Shown here in pieces: positions 44,889-52,405 of a DNA stretch of 64,000 nucleotides; within the stretch, counting starts at the first letter, position 1; the number at the start of each line of letters is the position of its first letter. A program made the translations under genes and the position numbers. The stretch lies in contig CAVPRU010000014.1 of the NCBI GenBank assembly GCA_963707875.1, forward strand, positions 310,001-374,000, in the 5' to 3' direction. The notes beneath the pieces were generated by a model. That model ran no database searches, had not been told where the DNA came from, and saw only the letters and a list, made by a program, of their open reading frames with translations. The stretch is from SZUA-320 sp963707875 (GTDB lineage Bacteria > Gemmatimonadota > Gemmatimonadetes > Gemmatimonadales > GWC2-71-9).

Positions 44889-45449
44889 TCAGGGACGCTT
44901 GAGGTACTTGTCCGGGATCGGATTCGCCGGAGTCTCCCCTTCCCAGAAGATCGTCACCACCCACCAGCGCTGTCCGTCATTCCAGAGCTGAAAGCTGTTC
45001 ACGCCGCGGGCAAACGGGGTGGCATCGGCCGCGGTCCGCTTGGACTCGTAGGAGCTGAACAGATGGACCACACTGCCGTACTGTTCGGTCACCCGGCCGA
45101 GTTCGCGCTCGAAGAATCCCCCGCGCTCCAGGGAAGGACCGGCATTGGTGATGTACTCCTCGAGACTCCAGACCCGACTCCGGGCCTGGCCCTCGGCCGT
45201 CTTGCCGGTGGGAATCAGCCGGGCACCCGGCAGGAAGAGGGACCGCATCCGATCCCAGTCGCGGGTGACCCCAGCCGCCCCGGAAATGACATCGTAGACC
45301 GCGGCCATGATGCCATCAATGGTGGCCACGTCGACCGGGCGCGGGGTGGGGACCAACGGCGCCGGCTGCGATTCCAGCCGGGCAGTGGTGAAGGCGAGCA
45401 GGGCAGCGGTCATCGAGACGCCTCGCAGGGCTTGGGAAAAATGAATCAT
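44889..45449 (-). CDS. Exported SnoaL/NTF2-like protein
   Basis: A 186-residue protein with a signal peptide (about 1-27). The mature part has an NTF2/SnoaL-like fold order: IDGIMAAVYDVISG, then RDWDRMRSLFLPGARLIPTG, then VVHLFSSYESKR and QRWWVVTIFW. The family includes small enzymes and binding proteins. Function is unknown. Confidence 0.7.
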   Translation of the reverse strand: MIHFSQALRGVSMTAALLAFTTARLESQPAPLVPTPRPVDVATIDGIMAAVYDVISGAAGVTRDWDRMRSLFLPGARLIPTGKTAEGQARSRVWSLEEYITNAGPSLERGGFFERELGRVTEQYGSVVHLFSSYESKRTAADATPFARGVNSFQLWNDGQRWWVVTIFWEGETPANPIPDKYLKRP

Positions 45450-47893
45450 CGTGGCTTCGGGGGAAGAGGGCGCTCACCACTCCCGATCGGGCTCCCGGGG
45501 GGATTCGCGGCGGGTCGCGAGGTGCGGGTCGGATCATATGGTCGGTCGAGGAAGCGGGTGATGTCGCTGGCCAGTTGCAGTCGCTGCGCCTGGGCCGCGG
45601 TGGTGCCGCCGGTCGCGGCCTGCAACTGTGCCTGCAACCGCGTGAGCTCGAATCCGGCAATGGCCCGCACCTGGGGCTGCCCCGCCTCCGACGCCAGGCG
45701 GGTGAGTTGATCCACCACCACCCGCTGCACCGTGCGCGCGAGCTCGGCGTGATAGCTGTCCGCCGGGGTGGCACCAAAGGTCTGTCCGATCAGCCGGCGA
45801 AGCACCTGACCCAGACCCGGCAACGACGGATCGAGGGCTTGCTGCTGCACCAGCCGGGCCGCGCGTTCGGGGTCCAGCAGCAGGCCGACGACCAGATCCG
45901 CCGCGCCCGCCGCCGGGGTGATCGCATCAAACACCAGCCCGGTTTCCCGATCGAAGAGCTCCCGGTGGCGCTGGAAGCCGGCGGGGCGCGGTGGCAGGGT
46001 CCGGAGCACGGCGGAAGGTATCGCGAGCGCCGCGGGGGTGATCGTGGCCAGAACCGACTCCAGCGCGCGGATCTGATCGGCCGTGGGAACCGCCCTCAGC
46101 GGCAGCTGCCCGTCGCCCCGCATCGCGTAGCTGTACCAGGTACCGGCCACCAGCTTGACCGCCGCCTCCACCTGGTAGCGGTGATGGAGGTAGAGCGGCA
46201 CGAAGGCTTCTTCCATCAGGGCCAGCGGCTGCCCGGTCCGGATGGCCGTCTCCCCGAACAGGCTCATCGCCCGGGCTCGCACCTGCATGACCCGGTCCAG
46301 TTCCGTCGCCGCATCGGTGCCGTTGTCCCAGAGATGGGTTTCCGGATGGGCGCTGCCGGTAGGCCGGGCATCCTGATCGGTCAGGAAGGTCAGGCCCCGA
46401 GCCCGGGACTCGCTCAGGATCCGCTCCAGTGCCGCGGGCTCATCGGTGCCCTCCGGGAAATCCTGGTAGCCCCAGGTCACCGCGACCTTGTCCCAGTCGC
46501 CGATCCCCACGGCATAGGACCGGGTCAGATCGACCCGACCGTCCGCCGCCAGGGTCACCAGGGGCGCCGGGTAGTCCATGACCGACGACCGCCCCTGAGT
46601 CGAGGCGATGTAGTTGTGGCCGATCCCGAGGGTATGGCCCACCTCATGGGCCGAGAGCTGGCGGATCCGGGCCAGGGCCATGGCCTCCGCATCGGCCGAG
46701 GCGCGCTCGTTTCCAGTGAACGGCGACAGCAGCCCCTCGGCGATCAGGATGTCCTGCCGGACTCGAAGCGATCCGAGCGAGACGTGGCCTTTGAGGATCT
46801 CACCGGTCCGAGGGTCGGTGATCGAGGATCCGTAGCTCCAGCCCCGAGTGGACCGGTGGATCCAGGTGATCGTGCTGTAGCGCACGTCCATCGGATCCAC
46901 CGAGTCGGGCAGGATCTCGATCTGGAAGGCGTTGCGATAGCCTGCCGCCTCGAAGGCCTGATTCCACCACCGGGCCCCGTCGAGCAGAGCGGAGCGAACC
47001 GGCTCCGGCACGCCGGGGTCGAGGTAATACACGATCGGCTTGACCGGGTCGCTGATGGCCGCCGACGGGTTGCGCTTTTCCAGCCGGTGACGGGCGATGA
47101 ACTGCCTTTGCAGTGGCTCGGAGATCGGGGTGGCGTAGTCGGCGTAGCTGATCCCGAAGAACCCGGCCCTCGGGTCCGTGGCCCGGGGCACATAGCCCGG
47201 ATCGGGCAGGGCAATGAAGGAGTGGTGCTGGCGAACCGTGATGGCCTCCGGACTGGGGACCACGTCCCGAACCCAGCCACCGGGATTCTCACCGGCAAAG
47301 GTCAGGGTGACTTCGATCTCGCTGTTGCGGGGAAACCCCTTGGTCCGCGGCAGATAGACCGCACTGCGGGCCGGATCCAGCCGGTAGCTCCCCTGGCGCG
47401 ACCGCTGGAGCGACCCGATGACACCGTGGGCGTCCCGGAGGACGAAGTCGGTGGCGTCCACCAGCAGCCGCCCGTTCTCCTCCGCCTCGATCTTGAACCC
47501 CCAGATGACCGACGAGGCAAAGGACTCCTCCACGGCCCGGCGCTCCATCTGGTTGTCGCTGTCGGCCCGGTAGCGCTGATTCGGCTCCACCATCAGCAGC
47601 TTGGGCCCGACCCTGTCAAACCGGACCACCCGCTCGCCGCCGAGCTGGGCTCGGTCGAGCCCGATGTCATTGGAGCCGATCCCGGCCCCCAATCCCACGA
47701 CGTAGATCAGTTCGGTCCCGGGAGCGGGCAATTCCAGGTAGAGCTTCCCCGCACCGGCGTCCCAGAACATCGGCACAAAGCCGTCGCGCCGTTCCATGGC
47801 CTTGGTGCGTTCGGCCAGGGATTGGGCGGTAACCACGGACCCGCCGGCGCAGAGCGCCAGGCCGGAGAGCAGGAGCATTCGGCGGATGGACAC
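45446..47893 (-). CDS. Secreted zinc-dependent metalloprotease (DUF5117 type)
   Basis: An 815-residue protein with a signal peptide (1-24). The zinc site is HEVGHTLGIGH (H416, E417, H420, H426), the metzincin HExxHxxGxxH motif. An N-terminal ~300-residue region precedes it and a helical region follows. The layout matches the DUF5117/DUF4953-type metalloproteases of Bacteroidota and Gemmatimonadota. It lies in one transcript with an ECF sigma factor and anti-sigma factor, so envelope stress may control it. Confidence 0.9.
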   Translation of the reverse strand: MSIRRMLLLSGLALCAGGSVVTAQSLAERTKAMERRDGFVPMFWDAGAGKLYLELPAPGTELIYVVGLGAGIGSNDIGLDRAQLGGERVVRFDRVGPKLLMVEPNQRYRADSDNQMERRAVEESFASSVIWGFKIEAEENGRLLVDATDFVLRDAHGVIGSLQRSRQGSYRLDPARSAVYLPRTKGFPRNSEIEVTLTFAGENPGGWVRDVVPSPEAITVRQHHSFIALPDPGYVPRATDPRAGFFGISYADYATPISEPLQRQFIARHRLEKRNPSAAISDPVKPIVYYLDPGVPEPVRSALLDGARWWNQAFEAAGYRNAFQIEILPDSVDPMDVRYSTITWIHRSTRGWSYGSSITDPRTGEILKGHVSLGSLRVRQDILIAEGLLSPFTGNERASADAEAMALARIRQLSAHEVGHTLGIGHNYIASTQGRSSVMDYPAPLVTLAADGRVDLTRSYAVGIGDWDKVAVTWGYQDFPEGTDEPAALERILSESRARGLTFLTDQDARPTGSAHPETHLWDNGTDAATELDRVMQVRARAMSLFGETAIRTGQPLALMEEAFVPLYLHHRYQVEAAVKLVAGTWYSYAMRGDGQLPLRAVPTADQIRALESVLATITPAALAIPSAVLRTLPPRPAGFQRHRELFDRETGLVFDAITPAAGAADLVVGLLLDPERAARLVQQQALDPSLPGLGQVLRRLIGQTFGATPADSYHAELARTVQRVVVDQLTRLASEAGQPQVRAIAGFELTRLQAQLQAATGGTTAAQAQRLQLASDITRFLDRPYDPTRTSRPAANPPGSPIGSGERPLPPKPR

Positions 47894-47916
47894 GGGGGTT
47901 CCTCCGGTAATACGGG

Positions 47917-48177
47917 TCAGGGGGCGGGCGGATCCTCAGCCGAAGCCAGGGCACCCAGGATCCGGCGGGTGAGGTCCGGAGGGACGGCAACCCGGGTCAG
48001 GCGCTCCCGGATGCACTGCAACATCCCTTCCTCGAAACGAAACTCCCGGGCACAGCCGGCGCAGTCATTGAGATGCTGCTTGACCAGCGCCATCTCGTCC
48101 GGGGACAACTCGCGATCGACGAAGTCGGCCAGCCGGGCGAAGGCTTCCTTGCAGCTGAAGGAGTGCGGTCTCGTCAT
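47917..48177 (-). CDS. Zinc-finger anti-sigma factor
   Basis: An 86-residue soluble protein with the zinc anti-sigma motif H35-x3-C39-x2-C42 (KQHLNDCAGC) in a helical domain. ZAS proteins bind ECF sigma factors and release them on oxidative or other stress. There is no transmembrane segment. The ATG overlaps the sigma gene stop as ATGA, the standard arrangement. Confidence 0.92.
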   Translation of the reverse strand: MTRPHSFSCKEAFARLADFVDRELSPDEMALVKQHLNDCAGCAREFRFEEGMLQCIRERLTRVAVPPDLTRRILGALASAEDPPAP

Positions 48178-48752
48178 CCGACAATCCCTCGCTCCCGGGC
48201 CACTTCGAGCAGATCGACCTGCAGCGCCCGCCGGGCCCGGTGCAGCCGGGATCGGACCGTGCCGACGGGAATCTCGAGCACCTCGGCGATCTCCTGGTAG
48301 GAGAACTCCTGGGTGAAATAGAGGGTGGCCACCGACCGGTAGTCGTCGGGCAGCGCATCCAGAGCCTGGGTGACCTGGTCCACGTCCAGTCGGCTCAACA
48401 GCGCGGTGGCCGGGTCCGGTTCCTGCACGAGGCCCAGGCGAGTGGCGGCATCGGACACCGCGACCTCGGGAACCTCCCCCAGGTCCACCGCCACACCCCG
48501 GCGGCGGCGACTGCGGTATGAGCTGTAGAACCGATTGAAGACGATCCGGAAGAACCACGCCTTGAAGTTGCTGCCCGCCCGGAACGACTCGAATCCTCGC
48601 AGCGCCAGGAACGAGGCATCCTGCACCAGATCCTCCGCGTCAGACGGATTCCCCGTCAGGCGGAGGGCTGTCCGGTAGGCAGGGTCCAGCACCGGCACGA
48701 GCAGAGCCTCGAACTCGGTGGGATGAGCCTCGGCCCCGCTGCCCTTCGTCAT
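48174..48752 (-). CDS. ECF-family RNA polymerase sigma factor
   Basis: A 192-residue sigma-70 family protein with region 2 (DAEDLVQDASFLALRGFESF; SNFKAWFFRIVFNRF) and region 4 (LPDDYRSVATLYFTQ; YQEIAEVLEIPVGTVRSRL). No region 1 or 3 is present. The ATG at 48752 is preceded by AGGGG. It heads the sigma/anti-sigma/metalloprotease transcript. Confidence 0.95.
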   Translation of the reverse strand: MTKGSGAEAHPTEFEALLVPVLDPAYRTALRLTGNPSDAEDLVQDASFLALRGFESFRAGSNFKAWFFRIVFNRFYSSYRSRRRRGVAVDLGEVPEVAVSDAATRLGLVQEPDPATALLSRLDVDQVTQALDALPDDYRSVATLYFTQEFSYQEIAEVLEIPVGTVRSRLHRARRALQVDLLEVARERGIVG

Positions 48753-49014
48753 GCGGTGTCCCCTCGGCTGCGGCCAGGACCGGTGATGCGGGCCGGTGTG
48801 GATCACCGGCCCTCGGCGGGGGGAGCTTAGCGCCGTCCAGGGACCCGGCGCAACCGCGCGAAGCCAGGGTGCAGTCGGGCGTTGCAGTTCCGGGGGGGGA
48901 GCAATCATCATGAGTGCAAACGCCGCGGGGGCCGCGCCCGGTTCCCACCGGATCCGGGAACCGAACTGCTGGACCTGCATTATAGTAGATGACCTTGCCC
49001 GGCCGGAGTCCCGC
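48753..49014. promoter_or_regulatory. Divergent intergenic region with ECF-like GGAAC motifs and an inverted repeat
   Basis: The 262-bp space between the ECF gene (-) and the small membrane protein gene (+). GGAACT on the minus strand (48886-48891) and GGAACC on the plus strand (48957-48962) match the usual ECF -35 element GGAAC, and point outward in opposite directions. I see no convincing matching -10 elements. TATAGT at 48981-48986 is a possible plus-strand sigma70 -10. An 8-bp inverted repeat (48791-48811, GGCCGGTG/CACCGGCC, 5-nt loop) lies in the leader of the sigma gene. Confidence 0.4.
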
Positions 49015-49236
49015 ATGTCAGAGCCAGTCGCCGAGATTGTCCAAACCCTGATCCTGGGGTACCTGGGGTTGGGGCTGGTGCTGCTCATCCCCGGGCAGAC
49101 TCGGTGGATGGCTCGGCTCGACCCTGCCACCATCGGAGCGGGCCTCGGGTTCCGCCTGGTCACCCTGCCGGGCATGGTCCTGCTCTGGCCCGTGCTGGTC
49201 CTGCTCGTGGCGCGTCGCCGACGGAGGTCCGGGTGA
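49015..49236 (+). CDS. Small two-helix membrane protein, function unknown
   Basis: A 73-residue protein with two hydrophobic segments (about 9-26 and 46-63) and a basic C-terminus (LVARRRRRSG). It has a GGAG 7 nt before the ATG. It overlaps the next gene as GTGA. I do not recognise the family. Confidence 0.65.
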   Translation: MSEPVAEIVQTLILGYLGLGLVLLIPGQTRWMARLDPATIGAGLGFRLVTLPGMVLLWPVLVLLVARRRRRSG

Positions 49237-49364
49237 CCCGTCGCCTGCGCCGCCTCCACCTGGTGCTCGTGGTCCTGGTGATCGCCGCCCTGGCCGCGAT
49301 ACTCCCCGCCGTACGCCCTCATCCACCAGCCGACCCAGCCGCGTTGGCCCCGCTGGTCCCATGA
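49233..49364 (+). CDS. Very small single-helix protein, function unknown
   Basis: A 43-residue product with a basic N-terminus (VTRRLRRLHL), one hydrophobic helix (LVLVVLVIAALAAILPAV) and a Pro-rich tail. GTG start at 49233 overlaps the upstream stop as GTGA, and the end overlaps the next ATG. The coupling on both sides supports it as a real gene. Confidence 0.5.
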   Translation: MTRRLRRLHLVLVVLVIAALAAILPAVRPHPPADPAALAPLVP

Positions 49365-49600
49365 GCGCCAGCTACCGAGCGGTCCACTGGAACCCGCAGA
49401 AGCGCGGCGGGGTGCCTCCGCTGCTGGCATGGTCGGGGGCCGGCGGGCAGGATCAGGTCGCCCTGCTCGCCAATCCCGACGGCACCCGGTGGACTCCGAG
49501 CGCGGTGCTGCCGGTCGGGGAGCCGGTCCGGGTGATCGGCCAGGGCGAATCGGTCGGAGGCTGGCCGGTCATCCGGGTCACTGCGGGACGGGTCCGCTGA
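49361..49600 (+). CDS. Small soluble protein, function unknown
   Basis: A 79-residue protein without membrane segments, probably a small beta-rich domain (RAVHWNPQKR at the start; PVRVIGQGESVGGWPVIRV near the end). It is coupled to both neighbours (ATGA and TGATG). I do not recognise the family. Confidence 0.6.
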   Translation: MSASYRAVHWNPQKRGGVPPLLAWSGAGGQDQVALLANPDGTRWTPSAVLPVGEPVRVIGQGESVGGWPVIRVTAGRVR

Positions 49601-50373
49601 TGCCCTCCGGTTATCCCGTGGCGCTGGAGCAGCTCCCGGATTCGTCGGTCGAGGCCGGCCGGTATCGGGTCGGTTTCGCCCGCGACCGGAAGACCCTGGA
49701 GGAGATCCTCCGGCTGCGGTATCAGGTCTTCAACCTCGAACTGGACGAAGGACTCGCCGCCTCCCACGCCACCGGACGGGACGAAGACGAGCTCGACCAC
49801 CGGTTTCATCATCTGATGATCACCGATCGGGAGGACGGGAGGGTGGTCGGGACCTACCGTCTGCAGACCGCCGAGATGGCGAGGGCACTGGGGGGCTTCT
49901 ACACCGCCGGCGAGTTCGAGCTGACAGGATTTCCACCTGAGTTGCTCGCCCGGTCGGTCGAGGTCGGGCGTGCCTGCGTGGCGCGGGACCACCGCAATGG
50001 CCGGGTCCTGCACCTGCTGTGGAGAGGCCTGGCGAACTACCTGAGCTGGAATCGGAAGAGCGCCCTGTTCGGCTGCTGCTCGCTGACCAGCCAGGACCAG
50101 GCGCTCGGGGTTGCCACCCTGCGGCACCTGGAGCAGCAGGGTCACCTTCACCCGGAGGTCAGGATCGATCCACTGGCCTCCACCCGGTGCGAAGCCAACG
50201 GAACCCCGCTTCCGGCGCCCCATGTCCCCGCTCTCTTTCAGAGCTACCTGGACCTGGGAGCCAAGGTCTGCGGCCCGCCGGCCATCGACCGGCTGTTCCA
50301 GACGATCGACTTCCTGGTGCTGCTCGACGTGAAGACCCTTTCCGTCCGCACTGTGCGGAGCTTCTTCCGGTGA
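49600..50373 (+). CDS. olsB: Ornithine-acyl-ACP N-acyltransferase (OlsB-like)
   Basis: A 257-residue GNAT-like acyltransferase with the OlsB/hemolysin-type layout: GFARDRKTLEEILRLRYQVFN, EDELDHRFHHLMI, GTYRLQTAEMAR and RSVEVGRACVARDHRNG. OlsB transfers a 3-hydroxyacyl chain to ornithine. The next gene encodes the O-acyltransferase partner, which makes the assignment stronger. TGATG overlap with the upstream gene. Confidence 0.8.
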   Translation: MPSGYPVALEQLPDSSVEAGRYRVGFARDRKTLEEILRLRYQVFNLELDEGLAASHATGRDEDELDHRFHHLMITDREDGRVVGTYRLQTAEMARALGGFYTAGEFELTGFPPELLARSVEVGRACVARDHRNGRVLHLLWRGLANYLSWNRKSALFGCCSLTSQDQALGVATLRHLEQQGHLHPEVRIDPLASTRCEANGTPLPAPHVPALFQSYLDLGAKVCGPPAIDRLFQTIDFLVLLDVKTLSVRTVRSFFR

Positions 50374-51170
50374 GGACGGAGGCGTTCACTCTGTCCGACC
50401 GGGCGCGCCAGGTCTGGCGGCTGAGCCTGGTGGTGCTGTGGACCCTGGTCAGTTACACCCTCTGGTTGCCGGGAGCGCTGGTGACACTGGGCAGCGCCCG
50501 GCGCCATCAGGCGTGGAACAACTGGATTCAGCGCACCTGGACCCGGGGCCTGCTTCGAGCGCTGGGTTTCGCCGTGGAGGTCCGGGGGGTCGCCCCAGCC
50601 AAGCCGTTCTTCATGGTGGCCAACCATCTCAGCTACGTCGACGTGCTGGTCTTCGGATCCCAGTTGGGGGCCACCTTCATCTCCAAGGCCGAACTCGGCA
50701 GCTGGCCCGTGCTGGGCCACCTGGCCCGGATCACCGGTACCCTGTTCATCAACCGCGATTCGAAGCGGGACGCGATCCGGGTGCTCGAGGAAATCGATCG
50801 AGCCATTACCCGAGGGGCCGGGGTCGTGCTGTTCCCCGAGGGCACCAGTTCGCGGGGCGACCGGGTCCATCCGTTGCGGCCGGCGCTGCTCCACTGGGCC
50901 GCCACCCGGAGCTTCCCGGTGCACACCGCGACGGTCAGCTACCTGAGCGGCGACCCGCGCCGCCCGGCCGACCTGGCGATCTGCTGGTGGGGCGACATGG
51001 AGTTCGCCCCCCATCTGACGCAACTGCTGGCAGCCAGACGGCCACGGGCAGTCCTGTCGTTCCACCCGACGCCGGTCACCGGTAACGATCGGCGGCCTCT
51101 CGCCCTGGCACTGCGGGAACAACTGATGCGCAACTTCATCCCCATCCCGACCTCGGAGCACCTCGCATGA
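50370..51170 (+). CDS. olsA: 1-acyl-glycerol-3-phosphate / lyso-ornithine-lipid O-acyltransferase (OlsA-like)
   Basis: A 266-residue membrane acyltransferase of the PlsC family. It has one N-terminal membrane helix and the motifs NHLSYVD (catalytic HX4D) and FPEGTSS. OlsA acylates lyso-ornithine lipid and some members also make phosphatidic acid. The GTG start overlaps the olsB stop as GTGA. Confidence 0.82.
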   Translation: MRTEAFTLSDRARQVWRLSLVVLWTLVSYTLWLPGALVTLGSARRHQAWNNWIQRTWTRGLLRALGFAVEVRGVAPAKPFFMVANHLSYVDVLVFGSQLGATFISKAELGSWPVLGHLARITGTLFINRDSKRDAIRVLEEIDRAITRGAGVVLFPEGTSSRGDRVHPLRPALLHWAATRSFPVHTATVSYLSGDPRRPADLAICWWGDMEFAPHLTQLLAARRPRAVLSFHPTPVTGNDRRPLALALREQLMRNFIPIPTSEHLA

Positions 51171-51685
51171 CCAGCCCGACGCCCCCCGCCCTCGCCGGGA
51201 ACCTCGCCCTGCTCGAACAGGGATTGCGCCTGCTGGATCAGCTGACCGAGGACAGCTACCGCGCGACCTGGGACGGCCAGAGTTCGATCGGAGCGCAGTA
51301 TCGCCATATCCTGGAACACTACGGGTGCCTGTTGGCGGGGGTGGACGCCGGGCGGGTGGACTACGATACCCGGCCCCGGGAAAAGGTGCTGGAGGAAGGC
51401 TTGCCCGCCGCCGCGCAGCGGACCAGGGAACTGACGGCAAGGCTGGCCACCATGGACCCGACCTCGCTGAACCGACCGCTGCTGGCCCGGCACGCCGCGA
51501 CCCCGGACCAGACAGACCTGAGCGGCTTCCAGTCCTCCCTCGGGCGAGAACTGCTCTTCCTCCTCAGTCACACCGTGCATCATTTCGCGGTGATCCGCCT
51601 GCTGCTGCAACGCCAGGGCACCGACGGTGACCCCCGGCTCGGCGTGGCGCCCTCCACCGAAGCGCACAAGGCGGCGGCCCGCTGA
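51167..51685 (+). CDS. DinB-like four-helix-bundle protein
   Basis: A 172-residue protein of the DinB/YfiT type with a metal-binding His set: RHILEH (about residue 46-51) and SHTVHHFAVI (about 127-136). Members are metal-dependent thiol S-transferases or of unknown function. It overlaps olsA as ATGA. Confidence 0.75.
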   Translation: MTSPTPPALAGNLALLEQGLRLLDQLTEDSYRATWDGQSSIGAQYRHILEHYGCLLAGVDAGRVDYDTRPREKVLEEGLPAAAQRTRELTARLATMDPTSLNRPLLARHAATPDQTDLSGFQSSLGRELLFLLSHTVHHFAVIRLLLQRQGTDGDPRLGVAPSTEAHKAAAR

Positions 51686-52405
51686 ATGTGCACCGTGAGC
51701 TGGCTGGGCCGGACCGATGGCTACGAAGTGTTCTTCAACCGGGATGAACTGGTCACCCGGGGACCTGAACTGCCACCTGAAATTGGCGGCGGGCCGAACC
51801 TCCGATGGATCGCCCCGGTGGACAGCGACCACCTCGGCACCTGGATCGGGATCAACGACTGGGGCCGGGCCTTCGGCCTCCTGAATCGGCTGAAGGAGGC
51901 TCCGCGGGACGACCCCTCCGATTTCACCTCGCGCGGGGCCCTGGTCCTCTCTCTGCTCGGCCTCCGCCCCGACCGGGACCTCGAGTCGATCCTGAGCCCC
52001 GCGCGACTCGGGCGCTTCCGACCCTTCGTGCTCGCCACCTTTCAACCTGACGCCGACCCGACCACCTGGGAATGGGACGGTGCCCAACTGTGCCGACAGG
52101 GCGTGGCGGCCCACGGGCTGGTGGCCACCAGCTCCGGCTACGATCAGCCGGGAGCGGAAGCCGCGCGAGGGGAACTGTTTCGGTCGGCAGGGAGCCCCGA
52201 GGAGTTCGAGGCAGTTCATCGCAGCCACCGGCCGGCCCGTGGCGCCCTGTCCGTCTGCATGCATCGCCCCGATGCCAGCACCGTGAGCTATAGCCGGATC
52301 TCGGTGAATGCCCTTGGCGTCCGGCTGCGCCACACCCCCGGGCCTCCCTGCGAAATCTCCGAGACGATCGAGCTCTCCCTGCCAAGGAGGCGGCCATCGC
52401 GATGA
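51686..52405 (+). CDS. NRDE/TANGO2-family protein
   Basis: A 239-residue protein with the family N-terminus MCTVSW, where Cys2 would be the first residue after Met removal, and the FNRDEL motif (N19-R-D-E). TANGO2-type proteins are thought to handle heme or lipid, and the fold is Ntn-hydrolase-like. The TGA of the previous gene is directly followed by this ATG. Confidence 0.88.
   Translation: MCTVSWLGRTDGYEVFFNRDELVTRGPELPPEIGGGPNLRWIAPVDSDHLGTWIGINDWGRAFGLLNRLKEAPRDDPSDFTSRGALVLSLLGLRPDRDLESILSPARLGRFRPFVLATFQPDADPTTWEWDGAQLCRQGVAAHGLVATSSGYDQPGAEAARGELFRSAGSPEEFEAVHRSHRPARGALSVCMHRPDASTVSYSRISVNALGVRLRHTPGPPCEISETIELSLPRRRPSR

Noticed and set aside
45575..48316. Plus-strand open frame of about 913 codons
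   Set aside because: Antisense to the metalloprotease, anti-sigma and sigma genes, all of which have recognised domains. Its composition shows no domain.
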